Shown: positions 1-7,815 of the stretch, one piece after another
How positions within the stretch are numbered: the first letter of the stretch is position 1
Layout: each line of letters begins with the position of its first letter
Assembly: GCF_000966975.1 (NCBI RefSeq)
Contig: NZ_JZWV01000058.1
Span: 1 to 16,816 of the forward strand
Length of the DNA: 16,816 bases
DNA from: Streptomyces katrae
Lineage (GTDB): Bacteria; Actinomycetota; Actinomycetes; Streptomycetales; Streptomycetaceae
Reading direction: 5' to 3'
The notes under the pieces: generated by a model
Told to the model about the DNA's origin: nothing
Databases searched by the model: none
The model's input: only the letters and a program-made list of their open reading frames with translations
Translations under genes and position numbers: made by a program

Positions 1-682
1 GCAGCCCCGCCGCCCCGCCGGACCGCTCCGCGTCGCCGAAGGGCAGCCGTCCGGTGGCCGCGTACGCCAGGACGGCGCCGAGGCAGAACACGTCGCAGGC
101 CGAGGTGACCGTTTCGCCGCGCACCTGTTCCGGGGCCATGAACCCGGGCGAGCCGACGAGTTCCCCGGTGCGGGTCATCCCGCCGGTGTGGTCCTCCAGC
201 GGGCGGGCGATGCCGAAGTCGATGACGCGGGGGCCGTCGAGGGTCAGCAGGACGTTGGAGGGCTTCAGGTCGCGGTGGATGAGCCCGGCGCGGTGGATGT
301 CCTGGAGGGCGTGCGCGAGGCCGGCGCCCAGGATCCGTACCGTGCGCCCGGGCAGGGGGCCGAAGTCGTGGGCCACGGCCTGGCGCAGGCTCGGCCCGGC
401 GACGTACCCGGTGGCGAACCAGGGGATGTGCGCCTCGGTGTCGGCGTCCAGGACGGGTGCGGTCCAGGTGCCTCCGACGCGCCGGGCGGCGGCGACCTCG
501 TGGCGGAACCGGGAGCGGAACTCCTCGCGGGCGGCGAGGCCCGGGTGGACCAGCTTGACCGCGACGGTGCGGCCGCGGTCGGAGCGGGCCAGGTAGACCT
601 GGCCCATGCCTCCGGCGCCGAGCCGCGACAGGAGTCGGTACGGGCCGATGTGGTGCGGGTCGGACGGATGCAGCTGTTCCAT
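1..682 (-). CDS. Serine/threonine protein kinase, N-terminal part (runs off left edge)
   Basis: Hanks-type (PknB-like) protein kinase that would phosphorylate Ser/Thr on unidentified targets. The 227 visible codons cover most of the catalytic domain. The glycine loop GAGGMG lies at about residues 22-27, the ATP-binding Lys in VAVK at 43, the pairing Glu near 62, the catalytic loop HRDLKPSN at 136-143, DFG at 155-157, and an APE-type motif (MAPEQ) some 25 residues later. All core catalytic residues are present, so an active kinase is expected. ATG at 682 is preceded by a GGGAAGGGACC purine tract about 9 bases upstream. The C-terminal half, where a membrane segment or sensor domain would lie, is outside the window. 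It is divergent from the aminotransferase gene, with 196 bases between them. The family is certain; the signal and substrate are unknown. Confidence 0.95.
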   Translation of the reverse strand, partial: MEQLHPSDPHHIGPYRLLSRLGAGGMGQVYLARSDRGRTVAVKLVHPGLAAREEFRSRFRHEVAAARRVGGTWTAPVLDADTEAHIPWFATGYVAGPSLRQAVAHDFGPLPGRTVRILGAGLAHALQDIHRAGLIHRDLKPSNVLLTLDGPRVIDFGIARPLEDHTGGMTRTGELVGSPGFMAPEQVRGETVTSACDVFCLGAVLAYAATGRLPFGDAERSGGAAGL

Positions 683-723
683 CGCCGGTTAGGTCCCTTC
701 CCCCTGGGGTGCCGGTCTGGGCG

Positions 724-737
724 AGCGTACGAGCGTA
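724..737 (-). promoter_or_regulatory. Tandem -10-like hexamers upstream of the kinase gene
   Basis: Read on the minus strand, two identical TACGCT hexamers (737-732 and 729-724) sit 8 bases apart, each matching the actinomycete -10 form TANNNT. They would place transcription starts about 35-45 bases before the kinase ATG. No good -35 is seen. The rest of the 683-878 gap is G/C-run rich (747-766 is a GGGGGA-type tract on the plus strand) and holds no gene I can support. Confidence 0.35.
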
Positions 738-866
738 GCCCCGGCCGGGGGAGCGGGGGAGGGGGAGGGTGCCGCACGGCCCCCCGCCCGGCGGGCAGAC
801 AGACTGCCGAGGGCGGCCCCCCACCCCCATACAGTCCGCCGATATCCCTTCCCACCTGCGCACTTC

Positions 867-878
867 TAGCGTGACGCC
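867..878 (+). promoter_or_regulatory. Leaderless promoter of the aminotransferase gene
   Basis: TAGCGT at 867-872 is followed by six bases (GACGCC) and then the ATG at 879. The transcript would begin at or next to the start codon. No Shine-Dalgarno sequence is present before this ATG, which fits leaderless translation. The element is nearly identical to the one before codA (TAGCCT-GACGCC-ATG). No convincing -35 is seen. Confidence 0.55.
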
Positions 879-2234
879 ATGACCCCTCATGTCACCGGCG
901 CGACCGTCAAGGCCGCCGACCGCGCCCATGTCTTCCACTCGTGGTCCGCCCAGGCCCTGATCGACCCCCTCGCCGTCGCCGGGGCCGAGGGCTCGTACTT
1001 CTGGGACTACGACGGGAACCGCTTCCTCGACTTCTCCTCGCAGCTGGTCAACACCAACATCGGCCACCAGCACCCCAAGGTGGTCGCGGCGATCCAGGAG
1101 CAGGCCGCCAGGCTCTGCACCCTGGCGCCCGGTTTCGCCGTCGACGTCCGCTCCGAGGCCGCACGCCTCATCGCCGAGCGGACCCCCGGCGACCTCGACA
1201 AGATCTTCTTCACCAACGGCGGCGCCGAGGCCGTGGAGAACGCCGTCCGCATGGCCCGGCTGCACACCGGCCGCCAGAAGGTGCTGTCCGCCTACCGCTC
1301 GTACCACGGCGCCACCGCCGCCGCGATCAACCTGACCGGCGACCCGCGCCGCTGGCCCTCGGACACCGCCTCCGCCGGTGTCGTGCACTTCTGGGGCCCG
1401 TTCCTCTACCGCTCGCCCTTCCACGCCACCACCGAGGCCGAGGAGTGCGAGCGCGCCCTCGCGCACCTCGCCGACACGCTCGCCTTCGAAGGGCCGCAGT
1501 CCGTCGCCGCGGTCATCCTGGAGTCGGTGCCCGGCACCGCCGGGATCATGACCCCGCCGCCCGGCTACCTGGCCGGCGTGCGCGAGCTCTGCGACCGCTA
1601 CGGCATCGTCTTCATCCTCGACGAGGTCATGTCCGGCTTCGGCCGCACCGGCAAGTGGTTCGCCGCCGAGCACTGGGACGTCACCCCGGACCTGATCACC
1701 TTCGCCAAGGGCGTGAACAGCGGATACGTGCCGCTCGGCGGCGTCGCCATCTCCGGTGCCATCGCCGAGACCTTCGCCACCCGCCCCTACCCGGGCGGAC
1801 TGACGTACTCCGGTCACCCGCTGGCCTGCGCCGCCGCCGTCGCCACGATCAACGCGATGGCGGAGGAGGGCATCGTGGAGAACGCCGCCCGGATCGGCAC
1901 CGAGATCATCGGCCCCGGCCTCGCCGAGATCGCCGCGCGGCACCCGTCCGTCGGGGAGGTCCGCGGGCTCGGCACCTTCTGGGCGGTGGAGCTCGTACGG
2001 GACAAGGAGACGCGCGAGCCGCTCGTCCCGTACAACGCGGCCGGCGCCGACAACGCGCCCATGGCCGAGTTCGCGGCGGCCTGCAAGGCGTCCGGACTGT
2101 GGCCGTTCGTGAACATGAACCGGACGCACGTCGTCCCCCCGTGCAACGTCACGGACGCCGAGGCCAAGGAGGGGCTGGCCCTCCTGGACGAGGCCCTCAC
2201 CGTCGCCGACCGCCACACCACGGCGGCGGTCTGA
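879..2234 (+). CDS. Class III PLP-dependent aminotransferase (omega-aminotransferase type)
   Basis: 451-aa fold-type I, class III aminotransferase that moves an amino group from a terminal (omega) amine or amino acid to a keto acid such as pyruvate or 2-oxoglutarate. Cofactor motifs are intact: GGAEA at 114-118 for the PLP phosphate, ILDEV with Asp248 facing the pyridine nitrogen, SGFGRTGKWF, and FAKGVNSGY with Lys277 as the expected Schiff-base lysine. The length is normal for the family. ATG 879 was chosen because a TANNNT element lies just 6 bases upstream. The GntR gene follows 108 bases later in the same direction, and regulator-plus-aminotransferase pairs usually mean a catabolic gene under local control. 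The substrate cannot be read from sequence; beta-alanine, GABA, taurine and similar omega-amines are candidates. Generic annotation as an aspartate aminotransferase family protein would be misleading. Confidence 0.93.
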   Translation: MTPHVTGATVKAADRAHVFHSWSAQALIDPLAVAGAEGSYFWDYDGNRFLDFSSQLVNTNIGHQHPKVVAAIQEQAARLCTLAPGFAVDVRSEAARLIAERTPGDLDKIFFTNGGAEAVENAVRMARLHTGRQKVLSAYRSYHGATAAAINLTGDPRRWPSDTASAGVVHFWGPFLYRSPFHATTEAEECERALAHLADTLAFEGPQSVAAVILESVPGTAGIMTPPPGYLAGVRELCDRYGIVFILDEVMSGFGRTGKWFAAEHWDVTPDLITFAKGVNSGYVPLGGVAISGAIAETFATRPYPGGLTYSGHPLACAAAVATINAMAEEGIVENAARIGTEIIGPGLAEIAARHPSVGEVRGLGTFWAVELVRDKETREPLVPYNAAGADNAPMAEFAAACKASGLWPFVNMNRTHVVPPCNVTDAEAKEGLALLDEALTVADRHTTAAV

Positions 2235-2239
2235 TCATC

Positions 2240-2261
2240 CGGATATCGGTCGGTATATCCG
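2240..2261. repeat. Inverted repeat between aminotransferase and GntR genes
   Basis: CGGATAT (2240-2246) and ATATCCG (2255-2261) form a perfect 7-bp inverted repeat around an 8-base centre that itself repeats CGGT. It begins a few bases after the aminotransferase stop. The stem is AT-rich for this genome and has no T-run, so an operator is more likely than a terminator. Confidence 0.45.
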
Positions 2262-2274
2262 CATAGCGGCGGAG

Positions 2275-2286
2275 AACCGATCGGTT
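2275..2286. promoter_or_regulatory. 12-bp palindrome, candidate GntR operator
   Basis: AACCGATCGGTT is a perfect palindrome centred about 25 bases before the -10-like TAAGGT (2306-2311), which places it over the -35 region of the regulator's own promoter. That position is typical of an autoregulatory operator for a dimeric GntR protein. Binding by this regulator is inferred. Confidence 0.45.
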
Positions 2287-2305
2287 TCGGCCGCGCTGCC
2301 TGGCC

Positions 2306-2333
2306 TAAGGTGTCCGAAGTTCTACCGAGGAGA
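2306..2333 (+). promoter_or_regulatory. -10 element and ribosome binding site of the GntR gene
   Basis: TAAGGT (2306-2311) fits the TANNNT -10 form. GAGGAGA (2327-2333) lies 9 bases before ATG 2343 and decides the start. An upstream in-frame GTG at 2310 falls inside the -10 element and has no ribosome binding site, so the longer reading (11 more residues) is unlikely. Confidence 0.5.
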
Positions 2334-2342
2334 CGGACCCCT

Positions 2343-3011
2343 ATGTCAGGCAGCGGCGGAGGTGTCACCCGCAACACCCTGCGACAGCAGATCGCGGACG
2401 CGCTGCGTGACGAGGTGCTCGCGGGCCGTCTGCGCCCGGGCTCCGAGTTCACGGTCAAGCAGATCGCCGAGCAGTACGAGGTCTCCGCGACCCCGGTCCG
2501 CGAGGCATTGGTCGACCTCGCCGCGCAGGGGCTGCTGGAATCGGTGCAGCACCGGGGGTTCCGGGTCCGCGCCTACACGGTGGACGACTACCGGGGCATG
2601 ATCGAGGCCCGGATGCTGATACTCGACGGGATCTTCCGTCGGCTCGTCGAATGCGGGACCGCTCCCGGTTCGGCCGAGCGGCTCGTGTCGGTGCGCCGCC
2701 GCGCCGAGGAGGCGCGGCGGGCCGCGCGCAGCGGTTCGCTCGAAGTGCTGATCGGCTACGACCTGCGGTTCTGGCGGGAGCTCAGCGGGCTGGCCGGCAA
2801 CACGTACATCACCGAGTTCCTGCACCGGATCCGCGTGCAGTGCTGGGTCTTCTCCGTGCCCTACCTGCAGGAGGCCCCCGAGCCGGCCACCGCCCTGTGG
2901 GACAAGCACGGCGAGCTGGTCGACGCGGTGACGCTGGCCGACGCCGAGGAGGTGCGGCGCATCGTGCGCGCGTACAACCAGCACGGGCTGGACTGGGCCG
3001 CCACCCTCTGA
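2343..3011 (+). CDS. GntR-family transcriptional regulator (FadR/FCD type)
   Basis: 222-aa DNA-binding repressor/activator. The N-terminal winged helix (about residues 10-76) has the family pattern: LRQQIADALRDEVLAGRL, LRPG, then VKQIAEQYEVSATPVREAL as the helix-turn-helix, LLE at the turn and HRGFRV in the wing. Residues from about 80 form an all-helical ligand-binding domain of FCD style (MIEARMLILDG, FWRELSGLAGNTYI). ATG 2343 is fixed by GAGGAGA 9 bases upstream. It lies 108 bases after the aminotransferase gene, with an inverted repeat and a 12-bp palindrome between them, so autoregulation is probable. The aminotransferase has its own promoter 1.4 kb upstream and shows no copy of that palindrome, so control of it by this protein is only suggested. 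The ligand is unknown. Confidence 0.93.
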   Translation: MSGSGGGVTRNTLRQQIADALRDEVLAGRLRPGSEFTVKQIAEQYEVSATPVREALVDLAAQGLLESVQHRGFRVRAYTVDDYRGMIEARMLILDGIFRRLVECGTAPGSAERLVSVRRRAEEARRAARSGSLEVLIGYDLRFWRELSGLAGNTYITEFLHRIRVQCWVFSVPYLQEAPEPATALWDKHGELVDAVTLADAEEVRRIVRAYNQHGLDWAATL

Positions 3012-3080
3012 GGCGCGGCCCCGCCGTCAGCCCGTCGCACCGGGTTCTGCGCACCCCTTCGCGGAGCGTGTCCGGCGCAT

Positions 3081-3086
3081 TACGCT
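3081..3086 (+). promoter_or_regulatory. -10-like element upstream of the 3122 gene
   Basis: TACGCT, a TANNNT hexamer, lies 35 bases before the GTG at 3122 in the 110-base gap after the GntR gene. It suggests this gene has its own promoter instead of being the third gene of an operon. Confidence 0.35.
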
Positions 3087-3121
3087 GGCCGGATCGGCGG
3101 CAACGACTGATCGGAGCCCGC

Positions 3122-3772
3122 GTGGCCTGTGACCTGTGGCTGGTCCCCCTTGTCGACGTGCTGTGCCACAGCCCCGACAACCCCTTCGCGGAGGAGATCG
3201 CCGCGTACGACAAGGCGCTGGGCGAGGCGGGTCTGCCGTCGGTGCCCGTGTTCGCCTACATGCCGGGCCTGAGCGGGGACGTGGCTCCGGTGGCCGGTTT
3301 CGACTACGACGCCCTGCACTTCCTGCGGCGGGCGTACCTGCTGCAGATCTGCGGGCTGCCGGTGACGCCGGTGGACGAGCTGGGCGGGGACTACGAGCAG
3401 CTGCTGGAGATGTTCGAGTCCACGGCGCAGCAGTCGCACCTGGTGTGGCACTACGACCACGCCGGGGCCTACGTTCCGGTGGACTTTCCCGCCCCGCTGG
3501 CCAACGAGGAGCTGCTGGCCGGGGGCGGGCCGCTGGGGTCGGCGCAGGGGCTGCTGCGGGAGCTGGCCTTCGTGGCCCCCGCGATCGGGATAGACCCGAT
3601 GAATCCCCCCGCCCCGCCGGCGCCGCCGGGCGGCCCGACGGCGCTGGAGGAACCTGCGGGGCCGATCCCGTACGACGCGAGCCCGTTCGCGCGGGAGCGG
3701 CACGTGTGGCTGGGCCTGCACGCGGCGGCGACGAGGAGCCTGGGCCAAGGCTCCATGATCATCTTCAGCTGA
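3122..3772 (+). CDS. Conserved-looking protein of unknown function
   Basis: I do not recognise a family for this 216-aa protein. GTG 3122 follows a GGAG (3113-3116) five bases upstream and gives an N-terminus of MACDLWLVPLVDVL. It is acidic overall, has no obvious signal peptide or membrane segment and so is probably cytoplasmic. Residues 1-150 look folded, with aromatic-rich stretches such as HLVWHYDHAGAYVPVDF (about 103-119). A Pro/Ala/Gly-rich linker (about 160-178) follows, then a short C-terminal piece (YDASPFARERHVWLGLHAAATRS) ending in MIIFS. Third-position GC supports real coding. It converges with the SLATT gene, with 15 bases between their stop codons. A link to the neighbouring kinase or SLATT protein is possible but nothing in the sequence proves it. 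Confidence 0.8.
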   Translation: MACDLWLVPLVDVLCHSPDNPFAEEIAAYDKALGEAGLPSVPVFAYMPGLSGDVAPVAGFDYDALHFLRRAYLLQICGLPVTPVDELGGDYEQLLEMFESTAQQSHLVWHYDHAGAYVPVDFPAPLANEELLAGGGPLGSAQGLLRELAFVAPAIGIDPMNPPAPPAPPGGPTALEEPAGPIPYDASPFARERHVWLGLHAAATRSLGQGSMIIFS

Positions 3773-3780
3773 CCGGACCC

Positions 3781-3810
3781 GGCCCCCTCAGCGCGGCTGC
3801 TCCGGGGGCC
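3781..3810. terminator. Weak inverted repeat at the convergent gene ends
   Basis: GGCCCCC (3781-3787) and GGGGGCC (3804-3810) form a perfect 7-bp stem with a 16-base loop at the junction between the two convergent genes, partly inside the end of the SLATT coding region. It could act as a bidirectional terminator. There is no T-run and G/C runs are common here, so this is tentative. Confidence 0.25.
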
Positions 3811-4513
3811 GCTGCCGGGGCATGTTCGGGCGGGTGCCCGGCGGGAGGGGGAAGCGGGCCGGGGGGACCCCCGGGTCGGGGCGGGCCGGGGCGACGGCCA
3901 GGGACTGCATGGCCAACGGCGTCGGACCCGCCCGGAACTCCACCATCCAGTCGGCCGTCTCGGAGCGCACCAGCTCCGTGACGTCCTCGGAGAACCGCCG
4001 GAGCACCGTCAGACAGCGCTCGGCGGCCTCGCTCGCCGTGCCCTCCGTCGGCCCCAGCACCTCGCGGACGTTCTCGGAGGCCCAGTCGAACTGGAGCGTC
4101 TGGAGCCGCCGCTGCACCGCCTGCGCCGTGGCCACGTCCCGCATCCACCCCGACGTCAGCCCGAAGAACCGGTCGCAGGCCAGGCAGGCCGCCGCCAGCA
4201 GCAGCGAGAGGTAGCCGTACGGGGCCACCCCCGGGGCCGAGCCGGTCAGCTCCAGCAGCGGCATCGCGGCACCCGTGACGGCGCCCAGGGCCGCGCCCGC
4301 CCGCAGGGTCCGCGCGCCCCGCCGCTTCCAGGCCCGGTCCGACAGGTACCACTCGGCAGTGCGCAGGGCGTCGGCCTCCACCCGGCGGTAGAGCTCGTCG
4401 AGCCGCTCGGCGGGCTCGCCCCAGTCGCCGAGGGGGAACGGCCGGCCGGTCAGGTCGCCGTCCTCTGCGGGATCCCGGGGTGGCCCCTCGGGCTGCATCT
4501 CCGGCTGACTCAC
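3788..4513 (-). CDS. SLATT-domain two-TM membrane protein
   Basis: 241-aa membrane protein with the layout of the SLATT domain (SMODS- and SLOG-associating two-TM effector domain). An amphipathic helix with WYLSDRAWKRRGARTLR (55-71) leads into TM1 (about 71-88, ending with MPLLE) and TM2 (about 98-114). DRFFGLTSGWMRDVATAQAVQRRLQTLQFDW (114-144) follows, the typical post-TM2 helix of the family. The C-terminal 40 residues are Pro/Arg-rich and probably disordered. In the established literature SLATT proteins are predicted pore-forming effectors paired with nucleotide-sensing partners; no such partner is visible here. GTG 4513 was chosen because AGAGGGAG ends 7 bases upstream; an ATG at 4564 would add 17 residues but has no good ribosome binding site. 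Divergent from YbaB. A housekeeping role is also possible. Confidence 0.82.
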   Translation of the reverse strand: MSQPEMQPEGPPRDPAEDGDLTGRPFPLGDWGEPAERLDELYRRVEADALRTAEWYLSDRAWKRRGARTLRAGAALGAVTGAAMPLLELTGSAPGVAPYGYLSLLLAAACLACDRFFGLTSGWMRDVATAQAVQRRLQTLQFDWASENVREVLGPTEGTASEAAERCLTVLRRFSEDVTELVRSETADWMVEFRAGPTPLAMQSLAVAPARPDPGVPPARFPLPPGTRPNMPRQRPPEQPR

Positions 4514-4790
4514 CCGGGCACTCCCTCTGCCTGCACTGACGTGTCGTGGTGCGCGTGTGCGCAATGGTGCGCATGCTCTTCCTACCTTCGAATGACACGC
4601 GATGGGCGACGAATCCCCGGTTTTCCGCCCGCAAGGAGGTCTCCATCAGGGACGCGCACGCCCCGTCTCTCACCCGAAAGAGTTGGTCCTCCCGGCGTAG
4701 GGCGCGGTGCGCGGGGAGCACGTAGGCTCGGATTGACCGAGCGTTCCCGACGGCCGCAGCCAGGCCGATGTGCAGATGGAGTGAGTACCC
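4514..4790. other. Divergent intergenic region between SLATT and YbaB genes
   Basis: 277 bases without a gene I can support. It carries TAGGCT (4723-4728), a TANNNT -10 candidate about 60 bases before the YbaB start, and GGAGTGAG (4779-4786) as its ribosome binding site. It also contains a strong AAGGAGGT at 4633-4640 on the plus strand with no ATG, GTG or TTG at a usable distance. No clear SLATT promoter was seen on the minus strand. Confidence 0.4.
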
Positions 4791-5138
4791 GTGATTCCCG
4801 GTGGCGGCCAGCCCAACATGCAGCAGCTCCTCCAGCAGGCCCAGAAGATGCAGCGCGACCTCGCGACGGCCCAGGAGGAGCTGGCCCGGACCGAGGTCGA
4901 GGGGCAGGCCGGCGGCGGCCTGGTGAAGGCCACCGTCACCGGTTCCGGTGAACTGCGGGCCCTGGTCATCGACCCGAAGGCCGTGGACCCGGAGGACACC
5001 GAGACCCTCGCCGACCTGGTCGTCGCGGCGGTCCAGGCGGCCAACGAGAACGCGCAGGCGCTCCAGCAGCAGAAGCTGGGCCCGCTGGCCCAGGGCCTGG
5101 GCGGCGCCGGCAGCGGCATCCCCGGCCTCCCCTTCTAG
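4791..5138 (+). CDS. YbaB/EbfC family nucleoid-associated protein
   Basis: 115-aa small DNA-binding protein of the YbaB/EbfC family, which acts as a dimer that coats or bends DNA and is almost always encoded beside recR. The N-terminal coiled helix ([23 protein letters not shown], about 10-32) is followed by the family core [32 protein letters not shown] (about 38-69), and then a helix rich in Ala/Gln with a Gly-rich tail. GTG 4791 is preceded by GGAGTGAG. RecR follows after 67 bases, making a repair/nucleoid operon likely. The length is normal. Confidence 0.95.
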   Translation: MIPGGGQPNMQQLLQQAQKMQRDLATAQEELARTEVEGQAGGGLVKATVTGSGELRALVIDPKAVDPEDTETLADLVVAAVQAANENAQALQQQKLGPLAQGLGGAGSGIPGLPF

Positions 5139-5205
5139 CCGGCCCTTCCCCTCTCCGCCCCGTTCCCTGTAGAACACAACACCAGAACCGAAAGAAGGCA
5201 GTCCG

Positions 5206-5805
5206 TTGTACGAAGGCGTGGTCCAGGACCTGATCGACGAGCTGGGCAGGCTGCCCGGCGTCGGGCCCAAGAGCGCGCAGCGGATCGCCTTCCACGTGCT
5301 GCAGGCCGAACCCACCGACGTCCGCCGCCTCGCGCACGCGCTGCTGGAGGTCAAGGAGAAGGTCCGGTTCTGCGCGGTCTGCGGGAACGTGGCGCAGGAG
5401 GAGCGGTGCGGCATCTGCCGCGACCCGCGCCGCGACGCCACGGTGATCTGCGTGGTGGAGGAGCCGAAGGACGTCGTCGCGATCGAGCGGACCCGCGAGT
5501 TCCGGGGCAAGTACCACGTCCTGGGCGGCGCGATCAGCCCGATCGAGGGCGTCGGCCCCGACGACCTGCGCATCCGCGAGCTGCTGGCGCGCCTCGCGGA
5601 CGGGACGGTCACCGAGCTGATCCTCGCGACCGACCCGAACCTGGAGGGCGAGGCGACCGCCACCTACCTCGCCCGGATGATCAAGCCCATGGGCCTGAAG
5701 GTCACCCGCCTGGCCAGCGGGCTCCCCGTCGGGGGAGACCTGGAGTACGCGGACGAGGTCACGCTCGGGCGGGCCTTTGAAGGAAGGCGACTTCTTGATG
5801 TCTGA
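5206..5805 (+). CDS. recR: Recombination mediator RecR
   Basis: 199-aa RecR, which with RecO (and RecF) loads RecA onto SSB-coated gaps during recombinational repair. Domains run in order: helix-hairpin-helix around [20 protein letters not shown] (13-32), a zinc finger with Cys56-x2-Cys59 and Cys68-x2-Cys71, a Toprim domain from about 79 with VVEEPKDV (Glu85/86) and [12 protein letters not shown] (Asp143), and a C-terminal [23 protein letters not shown] motif that closes the ring-forming subunit. All expected residues are present and the length is standard. The start is TTG 5206, supported by AAAGAAGG 8 bases upstream and by the conserved [20 protein letters not shown] beginning. The last 8 bases overlap the next gene. 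Confidence 0.97.
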   Translation: MYEGVVQDLIDELGRLPGVGPKSAQRIAFHVLQAEPTDVRRLAHALLEVKEKVRFCAVCGNVAQEERCGICRDPRRDATVICVVEEPKDVVAIERTREFRGKYHVLGGAISPIEGVGPDDLRIRELLARLADGTVTELILATDPNLEGEATATYLARMIKPMGLKVTRLASGLPVGGDLEYADEVTLGRAFEGRRLLDV

Positions 5806-6445
5806 CGCAACGCTGCACGCCCTGGGACAGGATCCGGGCGACTTCGCCGCCTCGATCGCGGACCAGATCGAGTCCTTCATCGTCGCGGTCACCGAGGTGG
5901 CCAAGGGCGAGGACCCGGACAGCGCCGTTCCCTTCCTCCTCCTGGAGGTGTCCCAGCTGCTGCTGGCGGGCGGCCGGCTGGGCGCGTACCAGGACGTCCT
6001 GCCCGAGGAGCGCTACGAGCCCGACCTGGGCCCGGAACCGGACGTGGACGACCTGCGCGAGCGGTTCGCCGTGATGCTGGAGCCGGTCGACGTCTACTCC
6101 GAGGTCTTCGACCCGTACGAGCCGCGCAAGGCCCCGGTCGCGCACCGGATCTCCGACGACCTGGCCGATGTGGTCGCCGACCTGCGGCACGGGCTCATCC
6201 ACCACCAGGCGGGCCGGATCACCGAGGCCCTGTGGTGGTGGCAGTTCTCGTACTTCACCAACTGGGGGCCGACGGCCTCGGCCACCCTGCGCGCCCTCCA
6301 GTCGCTGATCTCGCACGTCCGCCTCAACCAGCCGCTCGCGGCCCTCGACGGCCTGGACACGGACGAGGACCTGACCGAGGAGGACCTGGTGGAGCAGGCC
6401 GGCCAGGTCATGGAGCAGGAGCTCGGCCGTCTCGGCCGCAAATAA
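5798..6445 (+). CDS. DUF5063 domain protein
   Basis: 215-aa acidic cytoplasmic protein matching the DUF5063 family, which sits beside recR in actinomycetes and has no known biochemical function. The visible hallmarks are an N-terminal helix around [21 protein letters not shown], an [21 protein letters not shown] stretch (about 48-68), and the aromatic-rich [30 protein letters not shown] segment (about 132-161). ATG 5798 lies inside the end of recR, overlapping by 8 bases, with GAAGGAAGG 10 bases upstream, so its translation is probably coupled to recR. A TTG at 5777 could add seven residues but has poorer support. The tight coupling hints at a role with RecR, which is inference only. Confidence 0.92.
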   Translation: MSDATLHALGQDPGDFAASIADQIESFIVAVTEVAKGEDPDSAVPFLLLEVSQLLLAGGRLGAYQDVLPEERYEPDLGPEPDVDDLRERFAVMLEPVDVYSEVFDPYEPRKAPVAHRISDDLADVVADLRHGLIHHQAGRITEALWWWQFSYFTNWGPTASATLRALQSLISHVRLNQPLAALDGLDTDEDLTEEDLVEQAGQVMEQELGRLGRK

Positions 6446-6492
6446 TCCGATCTCATGATGTGGTACGGGGCGGTCGGATCCCGGCCGCTCGT

Positions 6493-6529
6493 TAGACTGC
6501 ACCCGCAATGAGACGGACCGAGCGAGGAG
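6493..6529 (+). promoter_or_regulatory. Promoter and ribosome binding site of ask
   Basis: TAGACT (6493-6498) is a good TANNNT -10, predicting a start near 6505-6508. GAGGAG (6524-6529) lies 5 bases before GTG 6535. An in-frame ATG at 6508 sits almost exactly at the predicted transcript start and could give a leaderless form nine residues longer, so both starts may be usable. Confidence 0.5.
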
Positions 6530-6534
6530 CGCAC

Positions 6535-7811
<1,277 letters not shown>

Positions 7812-7815
<4 letters not shown>

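Noticed and set aside
747..766. G-rich tract before the aminotransferase, possible quadruplex or repeat
   Set aside because: G/C runs are common in this genome and the pattern is irregular; no basis for a specific function.
941..2266. Long second-frame ORF inside the aminotransferase gene
   Set aside because: Arg/Pro-rich composition typical of shadow frames in high-GC DNA; the other frame has complete PLP enzyme motifs.
4541..4951. Plus-strand ORF starting in the SLATT-YbaB gap
   Set aside because: No ribosome binding site, Arg/Gly/Pro-rich, and it overlaps the YbaB start in a different frame.
3765..5663. Long minus-strand ORF across SLATT, YbaB and recR
   Set aside because: It crosses the intergenic gap and is antisense to confidently identified YbaB and RecR; no recognisable domain.
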